DNA of 64,000 bases from Actinomycetes bacterium. GTDB taxonomy: Bacteria; Actinomycetota; Acidimicrobiia; Acidimicrobiales; RAAP-2. The notes beneath the pieces are model-generated. The model did not search any database, was not told where the DNA came from, and saw only the letters and a list, made by a program, of their open reading frames with translations. Below, piece by piece: positions 8,322-17,220 of the stretch. The stretch spans positions 62,001-126,000 of the forward strand of contig JAKAEP010000002.1 in NCBI GenBank assembly GCA_021818265.1, in the 5' to 3' direction. A program made the position numbers and the translations under genes. Every line of letters begins with the position of its first letter. Positions within the stretch are counted from its first letter, which is position 1.

Positions 8322-8624
8322 CCTACCCCGCGGCGCGGGACGGTGAGCGCCGCGCACGCCCCCGAGGCGTGGTGCCTCGGACGCCCTGGGCGGGCTCGCA
8401 GCCGTCGGGACCGGCCCGAAGGCTCCCCGGCCCCGGCGGCGTTCGCCACCACGCCCGTGGTCGAGCAGCCTCCGGGGCCCCGCGACGCCACGTTCCACTC
8501 GCACGCACCGGCCCCCTCGTCGACTGCTCCATGGTTGCGGCCTCATACCCCCTCCGGGTAGGGACAGACGTCCCGTCGACGGGTCCGGACCGGAGGCGTC
8601 ACGCCGCGTCGGGCACGACCGAGG
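8322..8624. other. Intergenic stretch, no confident gene
   Basis: About 300 bp between the csoR operator and the end of the DUF2236 gene. Open frames here are low-complexity Arg/Pro/Gly translations without a ribosome binding site or family resemblance. The only structure seen is a second CsoR-like palindrome at 8546-8560. Confidence 0.55.
8546..8560. promoter_or_regulatory. Second, orphan CsoR-like operator
   Basis: TACCC-N5-GGGTA is a 5-bp inverted repeat resembling the operator at 8305-8321. No supported gene starts next to it, so it may be a second CsoR site or the remains of a lost metal gene. Confidence 0.45.
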
Positions 8625-9797
8625 CTAGGGCGTGCGCACGCCCCAGGCGTCGCGCAGCTCCTCGCTTATCTCGAAGCGGGGCCGGCCGGGACCGCGCTCG
8701 ACCCCTTCGAGCCCCGCGACCACGCGGCGCCCGAGCAGGGCCGAGAGACGGTGCTGGCCCGGCAGGCGGGTCAGCAGGCGCTCCAGCGGGGCGTCGAGTC
8801 GGCGCATCGCGTGGAAGAGGAGACGCGTCCAGTTGGCCGGGGCGACGCCGAGCAGGTCGGCGTCGGCGTCGCCGAGGAAGTAGCGCACGCCACTCTCGGG
8901 GAGCCCGCGCAGCAGGGGCAGCCCGAAGAGCTCGTGCATCGCGGTGATCGTGCTCGCCATGAGCTCGCGCCCGCCGTCACTCGTCGCACGTTGGTCGTCG
9001 AGGATCGCCGTGGCGACGCGTTGGGCGTCGGGGACCGAGAGGGGCAATAGGTCCTCGCGCACGCCGATCTGCACGCCCACCACGTTCCACGCGTGCACGT
9101 AGGCCTCCGCCTCTCGCTCGTCGAGGTCGACTCCGAGGCGCCCCAGGGCGTCCAGGCCGAGGGCGCTGAAGGCGAGGAGGGTCCCCAGCAGGTCCTCCTG
9201 GTTGAGCGGCACCCCGAGCGCGCCGTCCCACGGCTCACCCTCCTGCCCGCCGAGCGCGCCGAGCGCGCCCGGGTGGGTCAGCCCGTAGCGGACGGCGGCG
9301 TGCATCAGGCGCACGTGGCGCACGGCGCGCTCGCCGCGTCCACCCGGTTCGAGGGCGCCCGGGGACATCGCCTCGATGATCATCTGCCCGGTCTCGAGGA
9401 TCCGCCGACGAGGGTGGCTCACCAGCCGTGCGGTACGCACGAGGGGTACGGTCCCCTTGGCGCAGAGGTAGGTCGCGGGCAGCGACGCGAGGAAGAGCCC
9501 CAGCGAGAGCTGCATCCCGTAGCGCCCGAACACCTCCTGACCCGCGCGCACGGTCGTGGCCTCGGCCCAGTCGGGCCAGCGTGGGCGCTCGCGCACGAAG
9601 GCCCCGACGCCCGGGAACGAGGCGTCGTCCATTTCCTGCTCGCGGGTGGTCCCCAGCCGGGCGTAGAGCGCGGGCCCTTCGGCGTCGGCCGAGCGGAAGA
9701 ACCGGGCGACCGCCTCGTCGGCCGGGGGGTCGCCGACCGCGCGCAGCGACTCGAGGAACTCGGGGGTGAATCGGTCGGAGCCCCCGACCCCGCTCAC
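8625..9797 (-). CDS. DUF2236 (latex-clearing-protein/MpaB-like) oxygenase
   Basis: The 390-residue product resembles DUF2236 proteins, a family that includes rubber oxygenase Lcp and MpaB/Rv-type haem or non-haem proteins. Seen: FGRYGMQLSLGLFLASLPATYLCAKG and ETGQMIIEAMSPGAL, then a His-containing helix HVRLMHAAVRYGL with a later segment on the family pattern, LNQEDLLGTLLAFS. The GTG at 9797 overlaps the stop of the preceding gene (GTGA), so it is translationally coupled. It is the last gene of a three-gene unit under the large cyclase/ATPase regulator. Substrate unknown. Confidence 0.75.
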   Translation of the reverse strand: MSGVGGSDRFTPEFLESLRAVGDPPADEAVARFFRSADAEGPALYARLGTTREQEMDDASFPGVGAFVRERPRWPDWAEATTVRAGQEVFGRYGMQLSLGLFLASLPATYLCAKGTVPLVRTARLVSHPRRRILETGQMIIEAMSPGALEPGGRGERAVRHVRLMHAAVRYGLTHPGALGALGGQEGEPWDGALGVPLNQEDLLGTLLAFSALGLDALGRLGVDLDEREAEAYVHAWNVVGVQIGVREDLLPLSVPDAQRVATAILDDQRATSDGGRELMASTITAMHELFGLPLLRGLPESGVRYFLGDADADLLGVAPANWTRLLFHAMRRLDAPLERLLTRLPGQHRLSALLGRRVVAGLEGVERGPGRPRFEISEELRDAWGVRTP

Positions 9798-10924
9798 CCT
9801 GGCCCCCGGGGGACCGAGCCGGCCTCGAGGTCGGCGCGCGTGGCGTCGTCGAAGGGCTCGGCGAGCAGGTCGAGGGAGTGGTGGCGCGAGACGAAGAGGT
9901 TGGTGATGAAGTTCATGCGCTCGTCGAAGCTCTCCCAGTCGCGCGCGGCGCTCCCGCGGCCGTCGCCGTTGGCCCGGTCGAATCGCGCGCGCAGCTGGGC
10001 GAGGTCGGCGACGACCGCGGTGGCGACGTCGTCCGGGACGAATGAGCCCGACGGGGGTGGCGGGACGTCGCGGTCGAGGCGCCACGTGCCCTCCGGGCTC
10101 TGCCAGACGCCGTAGGCGTCGGTCATGACGGTGCCCCAGGCGTCGCCCAGGGCGCGCGCGACGGGCTCGAGGGCGCGGTCCAGGGCGTCGCCGGCGTCCG
10201 CCACGGCCGGGTCGTCGCGCCCGAGGCGAGCGCGCAGGCGGGCCGTCGCCTCGTCGACGCCCATGTCCATCGCTCCGGCGATGGCCGACTGGAGGTGGTT
10301 CTGCTCGTGGCCCCCGAGGCGCAGCGACCCGGCGAGGACCAGCTGGCTGCGACGGGTCGGATCGGGCTCGTCGAGGGCGTCGAGCCAGTGGCCGTAGCCC
10401 ACGGCCAGCCAGTTCTCCCCGTCGAGCTCCGGCGCGCCGTCGCAGGCGGCGAGCACCGCCGCGCGCGCCTCAGGTGAGGGGGCGTCGGAGGCGAGGAGGA
10501 CCGCCGCGGGTGGGGCGATCTCGGCGAAGACCTCGGTGTTGCCGTTCGACAGGTTGATGGCCATCTCGCCGAGCAGGTCCCTCACCACGTCGATGACGTG
10601 GTCGGGGCGCCACTCGCCCACGAGGTGGGCGACCTCGCGCCAGCCGTGGTGGTGGGTCGTCGCCGCGACGGCGCCCATCAGCCCGTCGGGCAGGCGGACC
10701 CGGCCCGCCAGCCACGCGGGCATCGCCTCACCGCGCATGCTGGCCCCGACCGTCGCCGACGCCCAGCAGCCGAAGGTGCACCAGTTCACGGTGTCGGGCG
10801 CGAGCCGCCCGGCGAGCGCCCGGGACAGGTCGGCGTAGGTCTGGGTCACCCAGTAGTTGCGCAGGACCCGGTCGGGTATCGCCACCACGTCCGCGACGTG
10901 CTGGGCGGTGGTGGCTCGGTTCAT
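9794..10924 (-). CDS. Uncharacterised 376-aa protein coupled to DUF2236 gene
   Basis: I do not recognise this family. The protein looks soluble and helical, rich in Ala, Trp and His. It has a HHHGWREVAHLVGEWRPDHV stretch near residue 92, GHEQNHLQSAIAGAMDMG near the middle, and DWESFDERMNFITNLFVSRHHSLDLL near the C-terminus. The conserved-looking His/Glu pairs could ligate a metal, but this is inference. ATGA overlaps with the cyclase gene and GTGA overlaps with the DUF2236 gene place it in one operon, possibly as a partner of that oxygenase. Confidence 0.7.
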   Translation of the reverse strand: MNRATTAQHVADVVAIPDRVLRNYWVTQTYADLSRALAGRLAPDTVNWCTFGCWASATVGASMRGEAMPAWLAGRVRLPDGLMGAVAATTHHHGWREVAHLVGEWRPDHVIDVVRDLLGEMAINLSNGNTEVFAEIAPPAAVLLASDAPSPEARAAVLAACDGAPELDGENWLAVGYGHWLDALDEPDPTRRSQLVLAGSLRLGGHEQNHLQSAIAGAMDMGVDEATARLRARLGRDDPAVADAGDALDRALEPVARALGDAWGTVMTDAYGVWQSPEGTWRLDRDVPPPPSGSFVPDDVATAVVADLAQLRARFDRANGDGRGSAARDWESFDERMNFITNLFVSRHHSLDLLAEPFDDATRADLEAGSVPRGPG

Positions 10925-13900
10925 CCGACCTCCTCGAGGATCGCGTCGGCGTCGCGGTCGACCTGGTGGGCGCCGCTGGCGCGCGCGAGCTCGCCGGCGG
11001 CCCGGGCCAGTGCGCGGGCGCGGGCGACCTCGCCGCGGCGCGTGAGGATGCGGGCCCAGGCGACGCCGGTGAGCGCCTCCAGGGTCGGCGCGCCGGCGCG
11101 GCGGGCGATCTCGGTCGCGGCGGCGAAGTGCTCGTCGCACGGGCCGTCCTCGCCCGCCGCGTCACAGAGCAGCGCGAGGAAGTGGTGGCCCGGGGGCTCG
11201 GGCGCGAGCTGCTGGAACAGCTGGTCGGCGAGGGGCTCGAGACGGGCGCGCAGGATCGCGAGCTCCTCGGGCCGCGCGCCGAGGGCCCAGGCCATGTGGG
11301 CCCACGAGACGAGCACCAGGCCCGCGTTCACCCCGACGTCGAGTTGGTTCTCGAGGGTCGCCGGGGACGAGGTCGACCACCGCGCCCGGGCCTCGTCAAC
11401 GCGACCGGCGAGCAGGAGCTGGCGCACCACCCACGGCCCGAGGTAGTCGGCGACCTCGGCCGGCAGGGCGGTGAGGAACCCGTCCATCACCTCGGGGAGG
11501 CGCCCGCGCAGGTAGTTCAGGTACATCAGCTGGGAGCCGGAGAAGATGTACGCGTCGATCTGGCCGGCCGCCGAGCCGAGCTTGTAGGCCTCCTTGATGA
11601 GCCCGGCGGCGTCGTCGAGGCGCCCGGCCAGCAGCGCCCGGCTCGCGCGCACCGAGGCGAGCTCCCAGCGCACACTCGCTAGGTCGACCGCGTCGTTGAG
11701 CTGGGCGACGCGCTCGACGTAGCGGTCGAGCTCGGCGGCGTCGGCCCGCTCGGTGTGGGCCGCACAGAGCAGCCGGGCCGCGTGCAGCTCGAGGAGACGG
11801 TCCCCGCTCTCTCGCGCCAGGCGCTCGAGCTCGACGCCCTCACGCAGACGCCGGTCGAGGTGCTCGGGCCCGCCGAAGACGTACTGGCGGTGGACCAGGA
11901 CGCGGGCGAGCACCGCGGCGTCGCCACTAGCGCGCGCGAGCGCGAGCGCCTCATCGGCGAGGCCGTAGCGGCGGCGCTCCACGTCCCCGAAGCTGAGCTC
12001 GTTCGCGAGGCGCGCGAGCAGGAGCGCGCGGGTCGCGCCGTCCTCTATGGGGCACGCGCCGAGCGCGGCCTCGAGCGCCTCGACGCGTCCGGCGTCGCGT
12101 CTCCCCCAGGCGGTGAAGTAGCCGCGCGAGTGGGCGAGCGCGGCGCGGCTGAGGAGACGCGGGTCGCCCGCCGCCCGCGCGGCGGCGACGGCCGCCGCCT
12201 GGGCGGCGGCCGCCTCCGGCGACGCGGCGAGGCTGGTGGCCTCGGCGCGCAGGACCGCGAGCTCGGCGTCGCGGTTCCCGGCGGGCGTCAGTGCGGCCAG
12301 TCCCTCGGCGCGCTCGAGCATCTCGAAGGCCCCGGCGAGCGAGAGCGAGCGCAACGACGCGGCGATCGCGACGCACGCCGCGCGCACCCCGCGGGCCGGG
12401 TCGCCGAACTCACCGGCTTCGCTCCAGTGGTAGGCCTGTCGGCGAGCCCGCTCCTCGTCGTCGAGCCCGCCCAGCGCGCCGAGGCCGTTCGCGATCTCGG
12501 CGTGCAGCGAGCGACGCCTCGCCTCGCCGACCTCGCCCTCGAGGACGTCGCGCACGAGGGCGTGGGTGAACTCGTAGCGCAACGGCACGCCACTCAGGAC
12601 GCGCACGATGCCCGCCCGCGTCGCCTCGTCGAAGGCGTCGACGGCCCCCGCCCGGCCGGTCCCGAGCACCTCGCCGACGAGGGCGATCTCGAAGCGCAGG
12701 CCGGCCAGGGCCGCCACGTCGAGCGCGGCGCGGGTCACGGGCCCGAGTCGCGCGAGTTGGCGCTCGAGGACCTCGGTGAGGCCCCGGGGGAGCTGGGCCG
12801 GGATGACCTCGTCGGCCTGGCGGGCCCGCAACACCTGGGTGACGAAGAGGGGGTGGCCGCCCGTGATGGTCCACAGCTGCTCCACGCGGGCCGCGTCGAG
12901 GTCGTTGCGCCGGGTCACCCGCGCCACGAGGTCCGACACCTCCTCGGGGGCGAGCCCCCCGAGGGCGACCTCGACGTCGCCGACGCCGTAGCGGTGGCGG
13001 TCGGCGAGGACGCGGGCCACCTCGGGGTTGGTCCGGGGGTCCCACGGCCGTAGGGCGAGCACGACCAGCAGTCGCGCCGAGGGGGTCTCGCGCATCACGC
13101 GGTCGAGGAGGTCGAGGCTGGCGCTGTCGGCCCAGTGCAGGTCGTCGACGACGAGGAGGACCGGGTCGCGCTCGCTGAGCGCCCCCAGCCCCACGCGGGC
13201 GGCCTCGACGAGGCGCCAGCGGGCCGACTCGGGGTCGGCGAGCGGCGCCTCGACCCCCGCCCCGAGCCGGCGGGCGAGGCCGGGGAGCATTCGGCCCAGC
13301 TCTCCGGCGACCGGGCCGAGGAGCTCGGCGAGCTCCTCACCGGGGCAGTGGTCGACGAAGTGGCCGAGGGCCTCGACGAAGGGCTCGTACGGGGAGGCGA
13401 CGCGCTCGTCGCAGCGCCCGTAGAGGACGATCGCGCCCTGGTCCGCCGCCTCGAGTGCGAGGCGCGCGAGCAGCGTCGTCTTGCCCGCGCCCGGCTCGCC
13501 GGTGACGACCGCGACCTCGCCGTGGCCCCCGAGGGCGTGCGCCCACGCCGCGCGCAGGCGGGCGAGCTCGCCGCCTCGCCCGACGAACTCCTCGGACCGG
13601 TCGGCGCGCGCCAGTGCCTCGGGCGGCCCGACCAGGGTCCGCATCGACGAGCCGATGAGGAGTGGTCGGGCGACCGCCGGCGCGGCCGACGCCGTGACCA
13701 CGACCTCGACCGGTTCGCCCGCGACCACCTCCGCGCGCCGCGAGAGGGCCAGGGCGAGCTCGCTGACGAGCACGCCGTTGGCCTCCGCCGCGTCGCAGAG
13801 GCGCGAGGCCTCGTTCACCGGGTAGCCGAGGACGTCGCCGTCAGTGACGTCGACCTCGCCGACCGTGAGGCCGATGCGGATCTCGACGGGCTCCTCCGCG

Positions 13901-14205
13901 GCGACGTTGCGGCGCCGCAGGCGGTGCTGGAGCTCGACGGCGGCCTCGACCGCCTCGCTCGGGGCTCGGAAGGCGGCGAGGATGCCGTCGCCGAGCCCCT
14001 TCACGACGACGCCGTGGAAGCGCGCGACGGTCCGCCGGGTCAGTCCGTCGACCTCGCCGTGGAGGGCGTCGGCACGGGTGTCGCCCAGGCGCCGGCGCTG
14101 CTCGGTCGAGCGCACGATGTCGGTGAAGACGAGCGCGTAGAAGCCCAGCCCGTCCTGGAGGACGTCGCCGCGCCCGGTGGCCCCGCCCTCGCCTGAGTCC
14201 GCCAC
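10921..14205 (-). CDS. Class III nucleotide cyclase fused to AAA/STAND ATPase and TPR-like region
   Basis: This is a 1094-residue regulator. The N-terminal class III cyclase domain (~20-185) looks catalytically complete: metal Asp in FTDIVRST (29) and GDG (73), Lys in VVKG (69), and transition-state Asn/Arg in GYPVNEASRL (131, 135). An AAA ATPase follows with Walker A GEPGAGKT at ~236-243 and Walker B LLVVDDLHWAD. The rest is Ala/Leu/Arg-rich helical repeat, TPR-like. No C-terminal LuxR helix-turn-helix is seen. The GTG start follows a -10 box by 32 nt. It heads an operon with the unknown 376-aa protein and the DUF2236 gene, which suggests a signalling role over oxygenase expression. Confidence 0.88.
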   Translation of the reverse strand: MADSGEGGATGRGDVLQDGLGFYALVFTDIVRSTEQRRRLGDTRADALHGEVDGLTRRTVARFHGVVVKGLGDGILAAFRAPSEAVEAAVELQHRLRRRNVAAEEPVEIRIGLTVGEVDVTDGDVLGYPVNEASRLCDAAEANGVLVSELALALSRRAEVVAGEPVEVVVTASAAPAVARPLLIGSSMRTLVGPPEALARADRSEEFVGRGGELARLRAAWAHALGGHGEVAVVTGEPGAGKTTLLARLALEAADQGAIVLYGRCDERVASPYEPFVEALGHFVDHCPGEELAELLGPVAGELGRMLPGLARRLGAGVEAPLADPESARWRLVEAARVGLGALSERDPVLLVVDDLHWADSASLDLLDRVMRETPSARLLVVLALRPWDPRTNPEVARVLADRHRYGVGDVEVALGGLAPEEVSDLVARVTRRNDLDAARVEQLWTITGGHPLFVTQVLRARQADEVIPAQLPRGLTEVLERQLARLGPVTRAALDVAALAGLRFEIALVGEVLGTGRAGAVDAFDEATRAGIVRVLSGVPLRYEFTHALVRDVLEGEVGEARRRSLHAEIANGLGALGGLDDEERARRQAYHWSEAGEFGDPARGVRAACVAIAASLRSLSLAGAFEMLERAEGLAALTPAGNRDAELAVLRAEATSLAASPEAAAAQAAAVAAARAAGDPRLLSRAALAHSRGYFTAWGRRDAGRVEALEAALGACPIEDGATRALLLARLANELSFGDVERRRYGLADEALALARASGDAAVLARVLVHRQYVFGGPEHLDRRLREGVELERLARESGDRLLELHAARLLCAAHTERADAAELDRYVERVAQLNDAVDLASVRWELASVRASRALLAGRLDDAAGLIKEAYKLGSAAGQIDAYIFSGSQLMYLNYLRGRLPEVMDGFLTALPAEVADYLGPWVVRQLLLAGRVDEARARWSTSSPATLENQLDVGVNAGLVLVSWAHMAWALGARPEELAILRARLEPLADQLFQQLAPEPPGHHFLALLCDAAGEDGPCDEHFAAATEIARRAGAPTLEALTGVAWARILTRRGEVARARALARAAGELARASGAHQVDRDADAILEEVG

Positions 14206-14237
14206 GTGCCCCCCGTCACCGTCGAGGTGTGAGGTGA

Positions 14238-14243
14238 AGACTA
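14238..14243 (-). promoter_or_regulatory. -10 box TAGTCT of cyclase operon
   Basis: A TANNNT box on the minus strand lies 32 nt upstream of the GTG at 14205. This gives a short leader containing a run of Gs that may serve as ribosome binding site. Confidence 0.35.
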
Positions 14244-14300
14244 GAGGAGGTGGTCGCGGCCCGTCGACCGTGGTGTCCCCCCGGCCAGTGCGACGGGGGC

Positions 14301-15665
14301 CTAGGCGATGTAGAAGGTCTTCGCGTTCGTGAACTCGCGGATCCCGAGCACCGAGAGCTCGCGGCCGTACCCCGAGCGCTTGATCCCGCCGAAGGGCAGC
14401 TCGGGCGTCGAGGCGACGATGGCGTTGGCGAAGACCATCCCGGCCTCGACCCCGGCGATCGCCCGCTCGATCTCGGCGGGGTCGGTGGCCCAGATCGAGC
14501 CGCCGAGCCCCCAGGGGGTCGAGTTGGCCACCCGGATCGCCTCGTCGAGGTCCTCGACGACCTCGACGACGGCCACCGGCCCGAAGAGCTCCTCGCACCC
14601 GGCGCGCGAGTCGCCCGGCACGTCGGTGAGCACCGTCGGGGCGTAGTAGTAGCCCGGGCCGTCGAGGGCCGTGCCCCCGGTGCGCACGACGGCGCCCTTG
14701 GCGACCGACTCGCGGACCTGGGCGTCGAGCTCCTCGCGCTGGGCCTGGCTCACGAGCGGCCCCATCCCGGTCGCCGGGTCCATCGGGTCGCCCACGACGA
14801 CCTCGCCCATCGCCGTGGTGAAGCCCTCGATGAACTCCTCGGCGCGCTCTCGCACGACGATGAAGCGCTTCGAGGCGATGCAACTCTGGCCGTTGTTCTG
14901 GATGCGCGCGGTCACCGCCATGGGGATGGTCTTGGCCATGTCGGCCGAGGACGCGACGATGAAGGCGTCGGATCCCCCGAGCTCGAGCACGCACTTCTTC
15001 AGCGCGGCCCCGGCCTGGGCCGCCACGGTCTTGCCGGCGGCCTCGGAGCCCGTGAGGGTCACGGCCGCGACGCGGTCGTCCGCGATGAGCTCGGCGGCGG
15101 CCTGGTGGCCGAGGAAGAGGGTGATGAAGACACCCTCGGGGAAGCCGGCGCGGTGGAAGAGCTCCTCGAGGAACTTCGCCGAGCGCGGCACGTTCGAGGC
15201 GTGCTTCAAGATGCCCACGTTGCCGGCCATGATCGCCGGCGCCGCGAAGCGTACGGCCTGCCAGAGGGCGAAGTTCCAGGGCATCACGGCGAGCACCGGC
15301 CCGAGGGGCTCGTAGCGGACCCCGCTGTGGCTCGCCGGCGAGGCGATGACCTCCTCGGCCAGCATCGACTCGGCGTGCTCGGCGTAGTAGCGCATCGTCT
15401 TGGCGCACTTGAGGACCTCGCCCTTGGCCTGGGCGTGGGTCTTGCCCATCTCGCTCGTGAGCATCGCCCCGACCTCGTCGACCTCGTCCTCGAGGATCTG
15501 GGCGGCCCGGTTCATCAGCTCGCCGCGGTCCTTGAAGGGGGTCTCGCGCCACGCGCGGAACGTGCGCGCCGACAGCGCGACGGCGGCCTCGATCTGCTCG
15601 GGCGTGTGACCCTCGAACTCGGCGACGACCTCCCCGGTGGCGGGGTTGACGGACGTGAACGGCAT
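14301..15665 (-). CDS. gabD: Succinate-semialdehyde dehydrogenase (GabD1-type aldehyde dehydrogenase)
   Basis: The 454-residue NAD(P)-dependent aldehyde dehydrogenase has catalytic Cys in NNGQSCIASKRFIV, general-base Glu in LELGGSD, the cofactor region MPWNFALWQAVRFAAPAI and the C-terminal PFGGIKRSGYGREL. Its length and the GQSCIASKRF variant match the short GabD1-type enzymes, which oxidise succinate semialdehyde to succinate. AGGAGG is 7 nt before the ATG at 15665, which is preferred to an in-frame start at 15704. It lies 95 nt upstream of the cyclase start on the same strand and could be co-transcribed. Exact substrate is inferred from family. Confidence 0.85.
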   Translation of the reverse strand: MPFTSVNPATGEVVAEFEGHTPEQIEAAVALSARTFRAWRETPFKDRGELMNRAAQILEDEVDEVGAMLTSEMGKTHAQAKGEVLKCAKTMRYYAEHAESMLAEEVIASPASHSGVRYEPLGPVLAVMPWNFALWQAVRFAAPAIMAGNVGILKHASNVPRSAKFLEELFHRAGFPEGVFITLFLGHQAAAELIADDRVAAVTLTGSEAAGKTVAAQAGAALKKCVLELGGSDAFIVASSADMAKTIPMAVTARIQNNGQSCIASKRFIVVRERAEEFIEGFTTAMGEVVVGDPMDPATGMGPLVSQAQREELDAQVRESVAKGAVVRTGGTALDGPGYYYAPTVLTDVPGDSRAGCEELFGPVAVVEVVEDLDEAIRVANSTPWGLGGSIWATDPAEIERAIAGVEAGMVFANAIVASTPELPFGGIKRSGYGRELSVLGIREFTNAKTFYIA

Positions 15666-15843
15666 GGCTCTTCCTCCTGGCGCGCCGTCGTGGCGGCACC
15701 CCACTCTCTACTCGCCGCCCGGTCCCCGCGCGACCCCGGGGGACTGAACGATTTTCACCCCGCGTGGCGAACGCGCGCCCGGGGCCTCGCCTCACGCTAA
15801 CCGGGTCGACCGGGGGCCCCGACGGCCGACGGCGCCGACGCCC

Positions 15844-17220
15844 TCACCGCTCGGCGAGCCAGCGCTGGGCGGCCACCTGCAGGACGTCCCACGGGCTCCC
15901 CAGGGGCGGGGTGTAGGCGAGGTCGAGGTCGCTCACCTGGTCGACCCCGAGTCCCGCGAAGAGGGCGGTGGCGGCGGTGTCGACGCGCTTGTGCACGGCG
16001 CCCGTTCCCGCGCCCACCATCTGGACCCCGAGCAGGCGCCCGGTGGGCCGGTCGCCGGTGAGCCGGACGTGGACCGGCGTGGCGCCCGGGTAGTAGGCCT
16101 TGTGGTCGTCGGCGGAGGACGCGACCGTCACCGGCTCGAAGCCCGCGGCCCGCGCCTCCTCGTCGCGCACGCCGGTGCGCGCGGCCACCAGGTCGAAGAC
16201 GCGCACCACCTGGGTGCCGAGGCTGCCCGCGAAGGACCGCTCGCCCCCCAGGGCGTTCTCCCCGGCGACGCGGCCCTGCTTGTGGGCGGTCGTGCCGAGG
16301 GGCAGGTAGGTCTCGCCCAGCAGCGCGTGGTGGGTCACCACGCAGTCCCCGGCGGCGTAGACGTCGGGCAGCCCCGTCGCCATCCTCCGGTCCACCCGGA
16401 TCGCGCCGCGCGCGCCCAGGGTGGCGCCGGCGTCGCGCGCCAGGGCGACGTCGGGCGCGACGCCCGTGACGACGAGCACGAGCCCGGCCGTGACCTCGAC
16501 GGGGGCGGGTGGGCCGTCGGACCCGTGGCGCAGGGCCCGCACCACGACCCGCGAGCCCTCACGCTCGAGGGCCGTCGCGGTCGTCGAGGTCACGACCTCG
16601 ACGCCGTGGCGCTCGAGTTCGCTGGCGACGCGCTCGCCCAGCTCGCCGTCGAGGGTGGCGAGCACGCCAGGGAGGGCCTCCAGCAGGCTCACCGCGACCC
16701 CCCGGGCGGTGAGGGCCTCTGCCATCTCGAGGCCGATGTAGCCGGCCCCGACGACGACGGCGCGCTCGGGGGCGCGGCCCTCGAGAGTCGCGAGGACCCC
16801 GAGGGCGTCGTCCATCGTGTGCACGAGGTGGACGCCGTCGCGGGCGCCCAGTCGCTCGAGCCCGTCGATCGGGGGGCGCAGCGCGACGGCCCCGGTGGCG
16901 ACGACCAGCCGGTCGTAGGGGAGGACCCGCTCGCCGTGGGCGTCCGTCGCGAGGACCCGGTGGCCCGCGACGTCGATCGAGCGCGCCGTCGTGCTCGTGA
17001 GGAGCGCAATCCCGAGCGCCTCGAACTCCTCGCGACGGCGGTGGGCGAGGTGGCGCCAGTCGACGACCTCGCCCGAGACGAGGTAGGGGATGCCACAGAT
17101 CGAGAAGTTCGGGTACTCGTCGGCGAGCACCACCGAGACCTCGACCGAGGGGTCGAGCTCCCGGGCGCGCAGCGCGGCCGAGATGCCGGCGTCGCTACCG
17201 CCGACGGCGAGCAGGTGCAC
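15844..17220 (-). CDS. FAD/NAD(P)H oxidoreductase, single-Cys CoA-disulfide-reductase type
   Basis: The 458-residue pyridine nucleotide-disulfide oxidoreductase has an N-terminal FAD site (AVGGSDAGISAA, 5-16). A single redox Cys sits at position 42 in NFSICGIPY, the position used by CoA-disulfide reductases, NADH oxidases and persulfide reductases. A second dinucleotide site (VVVGAGYIGLEMAE) and the FAD-binding DVYAAGDCV follow. AAGGAGG lies 5 nt before the GTG, so it has its own ribosome site although it overlaps ACR3 by 26 nt. Placement behind the arsenite pump suggests a thiol-redox role in arsenic resistance; that is inference. Confidence 0.87.
   Translation of the reverse strand: MHLLAVGGSDAGISAALRARELDPSVEVSVVLADEYPNFSICGIPYLVSGEVVDWRHLAHRRREEFEALGIALLTSTTARSIDVAGHRVLATDAHGERVLPYDRLVVATGAVALRPPIDGLERLGARDGVHLVHTMDDALGVLATLEGRAPERAVVVGAGYIGLEMAEALTARGVAVSLLEALPGVLATLDGELGERVASELERHGVEVVTSTTATALEREGSRVVVRALRHGSDGPPAPVEVTAGLVLVVTGVAPDVALARDAGATLGARGAIRVDRRMATGLPDVYAAGDCVVTHHALLGETYLPLGTTAHKQGRVAGENALGGERSFAGSLGTQVVRVFDLVAARTGVRDEEARAAGFEPVTVASSADDHKAYYPGATPVHVRLTGDRPTGRLLGVQMVGAGTGAVHKRVDTAATALFAGLGVDQVSDLDLAYTPPLGSPWDVLQVAAQRWLAER

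Noticed and set aside
8286-8546. Small minus-strand gene between csoR and the DUF2236 gene
   Set aside because: Arg/Gly/Pro-rich translation with no motif; runs through the csoR operator, so it is unlikely to be coding.
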